Shown: piece after piece, positions 44,211 to 53,075 of the stretch
Position numbering within the stretch: the first letter of the stretch is position 1
Layout: every line of letters starts with the position of its first letter
NCBI GenBank assembly: GCA_020634235.1
Contig: JACKCB010000001.1
Location: 1,426,001 to 1,490,000 of the forward strand
Length of the DNA: 64,000 nt
Reading direction: 5' to 3'
From: Ardenticatenaceae bacterium
Lineage (GTDB): Bacteria > Chloroflexota > Anaerolineae > Promineifilales > Promineifilaceae
The notes under the pieces: generated by a model
Told to the model about the DNA's origin: nothing
The model's input: the letters and a program-made list of their open reading frames with translations, nothing else
Databases searched by the model: none
Translations under genes and position numbers: made by a program

Positions 44211-47201
44211 ATGGTAATCTTCCTTTTCACCGATATCGAGGGGTCCTCCCGTTTGTGGCAAGCCCATCGGCAAAGTATGGCGATGGCGCTCGAACGCCAC
44301 GACGACATCCTGCGCACCGTGATTGCACAACACGGTGGGCGCGTGGTGGAACACACCGGAGACGGAGTCTACGCGATTTTTGAAGAGGGACAGCCGCTGC
44401 ACGCCGTTCTGGAAGCGCAAAGGCGTTTGGCCAGGGAAGATTGGGGCGACATCGGTGAGCTGCGTGTGCGCATGGGGCTGAACGGCCGCCCCATGGACAA
44501 GCTGGGCATTGATTTCTTTCGCAAGGGGCAGCACGCTTACTTTGGCCCGGTGGTGAACCTGACCGCCCGGATCACCAATATCGGCTGGGGGGGACAGATC
44601 TTGCTCGCGCCGGAGGTGCTGGTTTTGTGCGACGTCCCGGCCGGGGCCGAGATCATAGACATGGGCATCCATCGCCTGCGCAGCCTGCCTACTCCCCAAC
44701 ACATCCTGGCCCTGCAGCACCCAGACTTACCCTGGCAAGAGTTCCCACCACTGCGCAGCGAAGCCCACCAGACACACAACCTGCCCCAACCCTCCACAAC
44801 CTTCCTGGACCGCGAGCATGAGCGAAGCACTATTGGACTTCTGCTAGCCAAACCGGAGTGCCAACTGGTGAACCTGGTGGGGCCTGGCGGCATCGGCAAA
44901 AGCCAGCTCTCCATCAAAGTGGCCCGCGAAAACCTGACCCTCTTCAAGCATGGCGTTTTCTTTGTGCCCCTGGCCCCGGTCAGCTCGGCCGATTTCATTG
45001 TGCCCAACATCGCCGACGCTCTGAAGCTCTCGTTCAGCAACCGCGGCGATCTAAAAAGCCAACTGCTCGATTATCTGCGCGACCGCCACTTGCTGCTCAT
45101 CCTGGACAACTTCGAGCATGTGCTGGATGGGGCCGGCATCATCACTGACATTATCCAGGCCGCGCCGCACGTCAAGGTGCTGGTCACATCGCGGGCCAAG
45201 CTCAATTTGCAGACAGAATGGGTGTCTGAGGTGCGGGGGATGGCTTTCCCTGAACGCGCCCCGGCCGGGGTGCGGTCCACTCCCCACCCACCCGAGAAGA
45301 TCAGCACCTACCCGGCCGTCACCCTGTTCCTACAAACAGCCCAGCGGGTGAAACCCAGCTACAAGCTAACCCCCAAAGATGAACCCCACATCGTCCACAT
45401 CTGCCAACTGCTAGAAGGCTCTCCACTAGGCATAGAGCTGGCCGCCACCTGGATACGCTTTCTCTCCTGCCAGGAAGTCGCCAGCGAGATCGAAAGCGGG
45501 CTCGACTTTCTCAGCAAGCCCGTTCAGGACCTACCCGCGCGCCATCGCAGTCTATATGCCGTATTTGACTATTCCTGGCAACTGCTCACCCCCGAAGAAC
45601 AAGAAGTACTGACCCAACTCTCCGTTTTTCGGGGCGGCCTTTCCCGGGAAGCAGCCCAGCAAGTAGCCAATGCCAATCTGCTCAACCTCTCCCTGCTGCA
45701 CGACAAATCCTTGCTGCAAGTTGGCGATGTCCCCGGCCGGTACCAGATCCACGAACTGCTGCGCCAGTTTGCCGCCCGAAAACTCAACACCAACCCTGGC
45801 AACAAAGCCTACCAGGTTCAAGAACGGCATGCCCAGTTCTTCATCAACCTCCTGCAGGAGCAGTTACCAGCCTTGAAAGGGCCACAGCAAACACAGGCCC
45901 TGGAGACCATCAGCGAGGATATCGAAAACATCCGCGCCGCCTGGCAGTGGGCCGTAGAGAACGCCCAGGAACCCCTCGTCCAACAAGGTTTCGAAGCCAT
46001 CATCCTGGTCCACGAGATCAACAGCCGCTTCCAGGACATAGACTTGCTGTTCAAGAAAATGCCCCTGCTGCCAGCCACCAATGCGCAGCCAAACCGCCTG
46101 CAGGGCACCATGCTCCTGGCCAAAGGCATTGCCGCGCTCTACCTGGCCCAGCCAGAAGCATGTTACAACTACCTGACTCAGAGCCTACAGCACCTGCAAT
46201 ACTTCGACGTCCCCCGCGAGTGGTGCATGGCCCTGTTCTATTTAGGCGGCCTGCAGATCAGCCTGGGCAACTACGACGACGCCCTGGCCAGCCTGGAGCA
46301 GAGCCTGGAGCTGGCTTACTACCTGAACGACGAATTCGCCGCCATCTTTCGCCTCTCATCACTGGGCGTAACCAACAGACTACTGGGCAACTACGCCAAA
46401 GCCAGGACCATCCACGAAGAATCCCTGCGTATCAGCCATAAGATCAACAATCAATGGGGCATTGCCATGGCCCACTACATGTTGGGCTTTGTGGCCCTGG
46501 CACAAAACGACTACACCGAAGCGCAGGAGCAGTTACAGACTGCCTTGACCCTGTTTGAGGAAGTTGGCGACCATCGCGGCTTCGCTTTTACCCTAAGCCG
46601 GCTGGGGGATATTGCGCAAGCCAACGCCCAGATAGACAAAGCCCTGCAGCTGCACAAAGAAGGGCTTAAAGTATTCAGGAGCATTGGCGAACGGCGCGGC
46701 GTCACACTCACCTACATCCAGTTAGGGCAAATTACCACCCGTGAGGGTTTGTTCGACACAGCCCGCACGTATCTCTTGCAGGCGCTGAAGCTGGTGGAGG
46801 ATGTGAAGGCGATCCCGCTCACCCTGGAAGTGTTGGACGCTGTGGCTGAATTCTGGCTGGCCAACAACCGGCCGGAGCTAACCCTATGGCTCTGGCTGGT
46901 AGAGCAGCAGCATACCGCGAACGATCTGGCCCCTCCGCGCCAGGAAAAGTCGGCCAACGCCGCGGACAAAATCATTATGCCCCGTTCCGTCAACACCTCG
47001 CGCAATCAGAGCAAAAGAAGTGAGCAGATCGCCCGGCTGGCCGCGCAGCTTGGCCCAGAAACCATAAGTGAAGTCTCCCAGCAGAGCGAGGATGTTTCGC
47101 TGACCAATGCGGTAACGCGGCTGCTGGCCCACAATCTACAATTCACCTCGGTCCCCAGCCAGTCGCATCCGCCGCAGCGTGGCCACCTGGCCCATTACTG
47201 A
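44211..47201 (+). CDS. Class III nucleotide cyclase - STAND ATPase - TPR protein
   Basis: 996 residues. The N-terminal cyclase domain has FTDIEGSSRLW (metal Asp8), VVEHTGDGVYAIF (metal Asp51) and FGPVVNLTARI (Asn116, Arg120), so catalysis is plausible. The central NB-ARC-type ATPase has GPGGIGKSQL (about 223), Walker B LLLILDNFEHV (about 293) and GSPLGIELAATW. The C-terminal third consists of TPR repeats (LGNYDDALASLEQSLEL, LAQNDYTEAQEQLQTAL). It is expected to make cAMP when the STAND module is activated. A TTAGATAAT box near 44141 may be the promoter. The borosin-like genes lie 134 bases downstream. Confidence 0.92.
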   Translation: MVIFLFTDIEGSSRLWQAHRQSMAMALERHDDILRTVIAQHGGRVVEHTGDGVYAIFEEGQPLHAVLEAQRRLAREDWGDIGELRVRMGLNGRPMDKLGIDFFRKGQHAYFGPVVNLTARITNIGWGGQILLAPEVLVLCDVPAGAEIIDMGIHRLRSLPTPQHILALQHPDLPWQEFPPLRSEAHQTHNLPQPSTTFLDREHERSTIGLLLAKPECQLVNLVGPGGIGKSQLSIKVARENLTLFKHGVFFVPLAPVSSADFIVPNIADALKLSFSNRGDLKSQLLDYLRDRHLLLILDNFEHVLDGAGIITDIIQAAPHVKVLVTSRAKLNLQTEWVSEVRGMAFPERAPAGVRSTPHPPEKISTYPAVTLFLQTAQRVKPSYKLTPKDEPHIVHICQLLEGSPLGIELAATWIRFLSCQEVASEIESGLDFLSKPVQDLPARHRSLYAVFDYSWQLLTPEEQEVLTQLSVFRGGLSREAAQQVANANLLNLSLLHDKSLLQVGDVPGRYQIHELLRQFAARKLNTNPGNKAYQVQERHAQFFINLLQEQLPALKGPQQTQALETISEDIENIRAAWQWAVENAQEPLVQQGFEAIILVHEINSRFQDIDLLFKKMPLLPATNAQPNRLQGTMLLAKGIAALYLAQPEACYNYLTQSLQHLQYFDVPREWCMALFYLGGLQISLGNYDDALASLEQSLELAYYLNDEFAAIFRLSSLGVTNRLLGNYAKARTIHEESLRISHKINNQWGIAMAHYMLGFVALAQNDYTEAQEQLQTALTLFEEVGDHRGFAFTLSRLGDIAQANAQIDKALQLHKEGLKVFRSIGERRGVTLTYIQLGQITTREGLFDTARTYLLQALKLVEDVKAIPLTLEVLDAVAEFWLANNRPELTLWLWLVEQQHTANDLAPPRQEKSANAADKIIMPRSVNTSRNQSKRSEQIARLAAQLGPETISEVSQQSEDVSLTNAVTRLLAHNLQFTSVPSQSHPPQRGHLAHY

Positions 47202-47276
47202 CCACCTTGCGCTTTGCCAGGCGTGCCAATACCAGCCAGAACCACGCCGCCCCAATCCATTCTGCATCGCTTTCTC

Positions 47277-47294
47277 GCGTCCCGGCCGGGACGC
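47277..47294 (+). repeat. 18-base perfect palindrome upstream of the borosin-like genes
   Basis: GCGTCCCGGCCGGGACGC with CCCGGCCGGG at its centre (47281-47290). It lies 41 bases before the precursor ATG and could form a hairpin or cruciform. Confidence 0.6.
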
Positions 47295-47334
47295 ATACAC
47301 TGTTTCAGGAATTTCAGTAATTGGAGGCTTAAAC

Positions 47335-47604
47335 ATGACAGACAATCTTGCCCGCCTGCTCATCGAGCTAGGCTCTCATCCCGAAAAAGCACAGACACTG
47401 AGCAAAGAAGCAGCCACCCTGGCCGCCGAATTCCAGCTCTCAGAAGCAGAACTGGCGGCCTTGCAGGGTGGCAGCCGGGAGCTGCTGCAACAAACCGCCG
47501 GCTACGGCCTATGGGACAGGCTAATCGCCCGTGGTGTTGTCATTATGGAGCCTGATGACGATGATGACGAAGGCGACGGCAACGGCGGCAACGGCGGCGG
47601 CTAG
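47335..47604 (+). CDS. Putative split-borosin precursor peptide
   Basis: 89 residues. The first about 52 residues are helical (LARLLIELGSHPEKAQTLSK, FQLSEAELAALQGG) and resemble the borosin-binding domain near the C-terminus of OphMA (MTKLALDPKALADY, LTPQERAALELGD). The rest is a hydrophobic patch, LIARGVVIMEP, then an Asp/Gly-rich tail DDDDDEGDGNGGNGGG. I infer that the patch is the core to be backbone N-methylated by the next gene's product and the tail is a follower. GGAGG lies seven bases before the ATG. It is separate from the methyltransferase, as in the split borosins of Shewanella. The exact core is uncertain. Confidence 0.72.
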   Translation: MTDNLARLLIELGSHPEKAQTLSKEAATLAAEFQLSEAELAALQGGSRELLQQTAGYGLWDRLIARGVVIMEPDDDDDEGDGNGGNGGG

Positions 47605-47670
47605 CCACCAGGGCAGGTCATCGCCGGGGGGTGGGAGCCACCTTCACACGCATCGGAATTGCCTAAACCC

Positions 47671-48474
47671 ATGACCCAGCCAAAATCCAGCGCGCCCCAG
47701 GGCACCCTGATCGTAGTGGGCACCGGCATCAAGCTGGTAAGCCACGTGACCCAGGCGGCCCAACAAGCCATCGCCCAGGCCGAGGTGGTGCTGTTTGTGG
47801 CCGGCGACGCCCTGGTCGCCACCTGGATTACCCGGCTGAACCCGGCCGCGGAATCTCTCCACGTCCTCTACGCCCCCGGCAAGCGCCGCCGCCAGACCTA
47901 CCGCGAAATGACGGCGCGCATCCTGGCCGAAGTACGCCAGGGCCGCCAGGTATGCGCCGCTTTCTATGGCCATCCGGGCGTTTTTGTGCGCCCGGCCCAT
48001 GCCGCCATCCGCCAGGCCCGCCGCGAGGGGTTCCCGGCCGGGATGCTGCCCGGTATCTCCGCCGAAGATTGCCTGTTTGCCGACCTGGAGGTCACCCCCC
48101 TCCCGGCCGGGTGGCAGCGCTACGAAGCCACCGACTTCTTGCAGCAGCAGCGCCAGTTCGACCCCACCTGCCACCTCATCCTGTGGCAAATTGGCGTCAT
48201 TGGCCAGCGCCACTTCCCGGCCGACGACGAAACCGGCCGGGCCGGACTGCGCCAACTGACCCACACACTGCTAGAGAGCTACCCGGCCGGGCACGAAGTC
48301 ATTGTGTACGAGGCCGCCATCTACCCCACCCTGGCTCCAGTCATCCAACGCCAGCCACTGGCCCGCCTGCCACAAGCCAACGTCACCCCCCTGTCTACAC
48401 TATACATCCCGCCGGTGGCCGCGCCCCGGCCGGACCCAACCATGCTGCGCCGCCTGGGCCTGGCCAATCCCTAA
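47671..48474 (+). CDS. Putative borosin alpha-N-methyltransferase (OphMA-like)
   Basis: 267 residues. The sequence shares the tetrapyrrole-methylase fold signature seen in OphMA, the borosin enzyme that N-methylates peptide backbones with SAM: GTLIVVGTGI, FYGHPGVFV, MLPGISAEDCLFADL, YEATDFL and STLYIPP. OphMA catalytic residues Arg72, Tyr76 and Tyr98 correspond to Arg73, Tyr77 and Tyr99 here. OphMA carries the precursor fused at its C-terminus; this protein stops at about residue 267, so the substrate must be supplied in trans by the preceding gene, 66 bases upstream. The ATG at 47671 is chosen; a TTG at 47659 is possible. Ordinary tetrapyrrole methylases lack this exact set of motifs. Confidence 0.85.
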   Translation: MTQPKSSAPQGTLIVVGTGIKLVSHVTQAAQQAIAQAEVVLFVAGDALVATWITRLNPAAESLHVLYAPGKRRRQTYREMTARILAEVRQGRQVCAAFYGHPGVFVRPAHAAIRQARREGFPAGMLPGISAEDCLFADLEVTPLPAGWQRYEATDFLQQQRQFDPTCHLILWQIGVIGQRHFPADDETGRAGLRQLTHTLLESYPAGHEVIVYEAAIYPTLAPVIQRQPLARLPQANVTPLSTLYIPPVAAPRPDPTMLRRLGLANP

Positions 48475-48501
48475 AAGCCAGACCCTCACATCACGCCCGT
48501 T

Positions 48502-49980
48502 CTACCCCCCTACCAACCGCTGCACCCCCGAAACCACCGCATCCTGCGTCAACAGGTAGACAAAACCAGGGGCCAGGCCCAACACCAACGTAACCACCGC
48601 CGTAAGCGCCACCGCCATATTCAGCGCCGGCCGGGACGTGACCTCCGCCGTGTCATCCCCCTCAAACATAAAGGCATAATAGACCACGCGCAGATAGAAA
48701 TAGCCCGAAATAACACTGGTCACAACACCAACCAGCACCAACCAGATCATGTCGGCCTCAATGACCGACCTGAAAACGAAGAACTTGCCCGAAAAGCCCC
48801 CCGTTGGTGGCACACCGGTCAGCGACAACATGAAATAGGCCAGCGCCAGAGCCATGAGCGGGCTGCGCTTGGCCAGCCCCTTGTAATCACTCAGCATAAC
48901 CCCCGTGCCCGCCTGCCGCTCCACCGCAATGACCACCGCAAACGCACCCAGGTTGGTGAACAGGTAGGCCACCATGTAAAACAGCGCCGCGCTCACCCCA
49001 TTTTCGCTGCGTATGCTGGACGCCACGGCCATCATGATATACCCGGCATGGGCGATGCTGGAATAGCCCAGCATGCGCTTGATATTCGTCTGCGACAGGG
49101 CAATCACGTTGCCCGCAATCATGGTGATGGCCGCCAGGACGGCCAGCGCCGGCACCCAGGTGTCACCCAGATCGGGCAGGGCGTAGACGAAAATGCGGAT
49201 CATCGCCGCAAAACCACCCACCTTGGCCCCCACCGACATAAAGGCGGTGACCGCCGTCGGCGCGCCTTCGTAAACGTCGGGCGTCCACATGTGGAACGGC
49301 ACCGCCGCCACCTTGAAGCCCAGGCCGACCAGCAGCAGTGCCACCCCGGCCGCGCCAATTGCCCCGCTGCCCCCAATATTCTCCAGGACTACCGGCAGGG
49401 CGGTTGAACCAGTCGCCCCATAAATCAGGGCCACGCCAAAGACCAGGAAGCTGGAGGCAAACGCGCCCAGCAAGAAATACTTCATGGCCGACTCTTCCGA
49501 GTCCGAGCGCGGCCGGGCAAAACCGGACAGCACGTATAGGGGAATGGAGAGCAGCTCCAGGGCCAGGAAGACCAGGATCAGGTCGTTGGCCATGCCCATG
49601 AGCATCATGCCGCTGACCGAGAACATCATCAGGTAGTAAAACTCGTTCCGGTCGATTCCTGCCTTGCCCAGGTAGTTGATAGAAAAGAGGACAGAGATGG
49701 CCCCGGTGAGCAGGAAGACCACATTCAGCAAGTTGCTGTAGTTATCGACCATGATCATGGGGGTTCCCCCGGCCGGGGTGAACACCCCGCGCTCCCATCC
49801 CCACAGCGCCAGCGTCTGCACCAACGCCACAACATAGCCCACCAGGCTCAGCCAGCCAATCAAATGTTTGCGCCCCTGGGGCAGAAACATGTCCACAATC
49901 ATCAACCCCATGCCCCAGCCAATCACAATCAGCAGCGGGGAGATGAAGATTAAATTAAACGCCGGCACTTGAAAATCCAT
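48502..49980 (-). CDS. nuoN: NADH-quinone oxidoreductase subunit N
   Basis: 492 residues, polytopic proton-pumping subunit of complex I. The antiporter-like signature is visible: LGYSSIAHAGYIMMAVAS, the PFHMWTPDVYEGAPTAVTAF loop, and LTGVPPTGGFSGKFFVF. It lies downstream of, but separated from, nuoM by three unrelated genes. One palindrome copy occurs in a loop near residue 70 (TPAGGTP). The ATG at 49980 is preceded by AAGAGCG, a weak ribosome site. Confidence 0.95.
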   Translation of the reverse strand: MDFQVPAFNLIFISPLLIVIGWGMGLMIVDMFLPQGRKHLIGWLSLVGYVVALVQTLALWGWERGVFTPAGGTPMIMVDNYSNLLNVVFLLTGAISVLFSINYLGKAGIDRNEFYYLMMFSVSGMMLMGMANDLILVFLALELLSIPLYVLSGFARPRSDSEESAMKYFLLGAFASSFLVFGVALIYGATGSTALPVVLENIGGSGAIGAAGVALLLVGLGFKVAAVPFHMWTPDVYEGAPTAVTAFMSVGAKVGGFAAMIRIFVYALPDLGDTWVPALAVLAAITMIAGNVIALSQTNIKRMLGYSSIAHAGYIMMAVASSIRSENGVSAALFYMVAYLFTNLGAFAVVIAVERQAGTGVMLSDYKGLAKRSPLMALALAYFMLSLTGVPPTGGFSGKFFVFRSVIEADMIWLVLVGVVTSVISGYFYLRVVYYAFMFEGDDTAEVTSRPALNMAVALTAVVTLVLGLAPGFVYLLTQDAVVSGVQRLVGG

Positions 49981-50085
49981 CGCTCTTCGCCTCTGTTCTC
50001 ACCCACGCTGCCAAGCGCGTGAGCATTCGTCGCCTCGCCCTCCTGGGCTGCAATCGCGCTAAAATTCACAAGAATGATAACACAT

Positions 50086-52188
50086 TTAGCCCAATTGGGC
50101 AGGGTCTGGCGGGGCTTTGCGCAGCCAGACCCGGTTGCTGTGAAACGTACTTTGCCCGCCCATGTCGCCCAGGGCATCAGACGTGGTCCAGTTGACATTG
50201 CGCCCGCCGTGCAGCTTGCTCCAGCGCCCCTTGGGGGAGACCAACACCCCCGGCCGGGTCGCCTCCGTCACCACCGCCCGCAAAGCACACCAACCACGCC
50301 CATTGGCCACAATCACGCGGTCCCCCGGCCGGATACCCCGCGCCGCCGCATCTACCGGGTGAATCTCTACAAACGGCTCTCCCTCACGCTGCTGCAAGGC
50401 CGGCTGGTTGGCAAAACTGCTGGTAACAAAATGGTGGGCCGCGCTGCTAATGAGATACAGCCCCCCGGCCGGGTCCAGGTCCACCTCACGCGCCACATCC
50501 CCATCATCCTCCTGCCCCGCCCAACCCGGCAGCGGGTCCAGCCCCAGCGCCGCCAGCGCCTCACTAAACAGCTCCACCTGGCCACTGGGCGTTGGAAACT
50601 GGCAGCCGCCCTCACCGCCGGCAAACGGCGTCGGTTCGGCCAGGGCCAGGGGCAGCGCCCCGCCCCGCCGCAAATCAGCCAGCGTAATCCCGGCCAGCGC
50701 CGGGTTGTGCGCCGCCGTCGCCGCCAACACCTCAGCGATCACTTCATCCGCATCCTGCTGCAGCCACGGCTCGCCAAAGCCCAGGGCCGCCGCCAGCAGG
50801 CACATCACCGCCCAGTTACTGCGGGCCTCGCCCAGCGGCGGGATGGCCGGGGCATTGTAAGCCAGCAGCGTGGTGCCATACGCCTTGTGCAAATCGGTCT
50901 GCTCCAACTGCGACGTGGCCGGCAAGATGATGTCGGCATAGTCGGCCGTGTCAGTCATGAACAGTTCATGCACCACGGTAAACAGATCGTCGCGCTGCAA
51001 GCCGCGCACCACCGCCCCGGCATTGGGGGCCACGGCCGCCGGGTTGGCCCCAAAGACGTACAGCGCCTTGATAGGCGGGTCGGCGGCCTCGCCCAGCAGG
51101 GCCGCGCCCAGCCGGTTCATGTTTACCACCCGGCCGGGGGGCGGACACTCAGCCATATGCCCCACCGCCGCCGCATCCCACTGGACGTAGCCGCTGGTAC
51201 TATAGGCCAACCCGCCGCCCGGCCGGCCATACTGCCCGGTGATGGCTGGCAAGGCGCACACAGCGCGCACATTCTGCCCGCCGTTACGATTGCGCACCAG
51301 CCCATCGGCAATCTTGATCAGGCCCGGCCGGGTGGTGGCGTAAAGCCGGGCCAGTTGGATGATATCCGCCTCAGCAAGGCCGGTGATGGCCGCGACCCGG
51401 CCGGGGTCATAATCGGCCAATCGCGCCCGCAGGGCCGGCCAGCCCACCGTGTGCGCCGCCAGCCACGCCTCATCCTGCAGCCCCGCTTCCACAATCACGT
51501 GTGCCAAACCCAGGGCCAGCGCGCCATCGCTGCCCGGCAGCGGGGCCAGGTGCCAATCGGCTCCGCTGGCGGTGCGCGTGCGCCGCGGGTCAATGACCAC
51601 TAGTTGGCAGCCCTGGCGCTGGGCAGCCCGCAAGGCCGGCATAAAATGGGGCGCGGTACTCACCGGATTGTGCCCCCAGACGATGACCAGCCGGCTGTGG
51701 GCCACGTCGCTGTAGGGCTGGCTGTAGCGGGCGCCCAGGGTCATTTCCACGGCCATTTCGGCGGCTGCGCCACAGATGGTGCGCGCCAGGCGGCTGGCCC
51801 CCAACCGGTTCCACAGCCGGGCGCTGGCCACCCCCATTTGCACCAGTCCCAGGGTGCCGCTGTAACTGTAGGGCAAAATCGCCTCCGCCCCATACTCGGC
51901 CATAATCGCCTGCCAGCGGCCGGCAATTTCGGCGATGGCCTCATCCCAACTGATCCGCGCCCACTGCCCGCTGCCCTTTGGCCCCACCCGCCGCAGGGGG
52001 TAGCGCACCCGGCCGGGGTGGTAGACGTGGTCCAGGTAGGGGCGCACCTTGGCGCACAACCAGCCGCCGGTCACCGCGTGGTTCGGGTCGGCGTAAAGGC
52101 GCACCGCCCGGCCATCAGTCACTTCGGTGATGAAACCGCAGGTGTCGGGGCAGTCGTGGGGGCAAACGCCGTGGACAAGGGTGTTCAT
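50086..52188 (-). CDS. Molybdopterin-dependent oxidoreductase
   Basis: 700 residues. The [4Fe-4S] site CPHDCPDTCGF with the fourth Cys in LCAKV opens the protein; then come the bis-MGD domains (WDEAIAEIAGRW, VIVWGHNPVSTAPH, VVIDPRRTRTA) and the C-terminal dinucleotide-binding domain with HPVDAAARGIRPGDRVIVANGRG. It belongs to the DMSO reductase superfamily; the physiological substrate is not evident. The ATG at 52188 follows the stop of the metallophosphoesterase gene by one base, so the two are coupled. It contains eight exact palindrome copies, more than any other gene here. No partner electron-transfer subunit is adjacent. Confidence 0.92.
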   Translation of the reverse strand: MNTLVHGVCPHDCPDTCGFITEVTDGRAVRLYADPNHAVTGGWLCAKVRPYLDHVYHPGRVRYPLRRVGPKGSGQWARISWDEAIAEIAGRWQAIMAEYGAEAILPYSYSGTLGLVQMGVASARLWNRLGASRLARTICGAAAEMAVEMTLGARYSQPYSDVAHSRLVIVWGHNPVSTAPHFMPALRAAQRQGCQLVVIDPRRTRTASGADWHLAPLPGSDGALALGLAHVIVEAGLQDEAWLAAHTVGWPALRARLADYDPGRVAAITGLAEADIIQLARLYATTRPGLIKIADGLVRNRNGGQNVRAVCALPAITGQYGRPGGGLAYSTSGYVQWDAAAVGHMAECPPPGRVVNMNRLGAALLGEAADPPIKALYVFGANPAAVAPNAGAVVRGLQRDDLFTVVHELFMTDTADYADIILPATSQLEQTDLHKAYGTTLLAYNAPAIPPLGEARSNWAVMCLLAAALGFGEPWLQQDADEVIAEVLAATAAHNPALAGITLADLRRGGALPLALAEPTPFAGGEGGCQFPTPSGQVELFSEALAALGLDPLPGWAGQEDDGDVAREVDLDPAGGLYLISSAAHHFVTSSFANQPALQQREGEPFVEIHPVDAAARGIRPGDRVIVANGRGWCALRAVVTEATRPGVLVSPKGRWSKLHGGRNVNWTTSDALGDMGGQSTFHSNRVWLRKAPPDPAQLG

Positions 52189-52189
52189 G

Positions 52190-52999
52190 CTATCCCGGCC
52201 GGGGAAAGGTATGCTGGTGGATGATGGTCTGCTCCGGCAGCAGGTGGACAAAGTTGTAGCCGGGCAAATGGTCGGGGTCCATGCGCACTTGCACATCGCT
52301 GGGCCAGGCCGCGAACTGCGAGAAGGTGCTGGCCACAGCAACGTAGAGGATGCCGTCGCGCACGGTCTGCATATTCTGGTGGACGTGACCGTGGAAGACA
52401 CCGCGCAGCCGCGCCCCGGCCGGGCGCAGCGCCTGGTGAAAAGCGGCCCAGTTGATGAGCCGCATATTGGCATCCATCCAGGGGGCGTTGAGCGGCAGGG
52501 CGGGGTAGTGGATGAACACACACAGCGGCGGGCCATCACCCTCCGCTTCCTGGCGCACCAGCGCCAACTGCTCGTCCGTGAGAATGCCCTGGGGGTCAAT
52601 CTCGTCTGGGCCGCGCCCATCCAGTACCAGGAAGCGGCAGCCTTTCACGTCGAACCGGTAGACCAGGCATTCACGGCTGTCCAGCAGGTCGGTCTTCGGC
52701 CCCATGGGTAGGAAGTGATGCAGGTCCACTGCCCGGTCGTGGTTGCCATTGACATAATAGATGGGCACATTGAGCCGGGCGAAGGTTTGGGCGGCCAGCA
52801 GGTACCCGGCCGGGTCAGGATTCGTCACCACGTCACCGGTATGCACCACAAAATCGGGCCGCACCGGCAGCCGGTTGATGATGGTCACCAGCTCCTCCGC
52901 GCAGGCCATGGCCACGTGTCCGTGCCGGCTGTAGCCGGGCGTTGGGCCAAAATGGGTGTCGCTGATATGGACAAAGTAAACGGGTTCGGCTGGGGTCAT
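52190..52999 (-). CDS. Calcineurin-like metallophosphoesterase (CpdA-type)
   Basis: 269 residues. All five metal-binding motifs are present: DTHFG, TGDVV, GNHD, HYPALP and GHVHQ. The arrangement is that of CpdA-like phosphodiesterases, which can hydrolyse cAMP in some bacteria; here it is only a possibility, though a cyclase gene is 5 kb away. The ATG at 52999 is preferred because it begins right before the VHISDTHFG strand. It is transcribed with the molybdopterin oxidoreductase (one base between them). Contains two palindrome copies. Confidence 0.9.
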   Translation of the reverse strand: MTPAEPVYFVHISDTHFGPTPGYSRHGHVAMACAEELVTIINRLPVRPDFVVHTGDVVTNPDPAGYLLAAQTFARLNVPIYYVNGNHDRAVDLHHFLPMGPKTDLLDSRECLVYRFDVKGCRFLVLDGRGPDEIDPQGILTDEQLALVRQEAEGDGPPLCVFIHYPALPLNAPWMDANMRLINWAAFHQALRPAGARLRGVFHGHVHQNMQTVRDGILYVAVASTFSQFAAWPSDVQVRMDPDHLPGYNFVHLLPEQTIIHQHTFPRPG

Positions 53000-53075
53000 G
53001 ATACCTGGTGATTCTGGTGCGCTCCGTGGCCAGCGCCTCATGACACGGGACGCCTGACGCACGGCGCTCTATGGC

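Noticed and set aside
50086..52188. Additional complex I subunit (a second NuoG)
   Set aside because: It lacks the NuoG N-terminal 2Fe-2S region and has the catalytic molybdopterin oxidoreductase layout.
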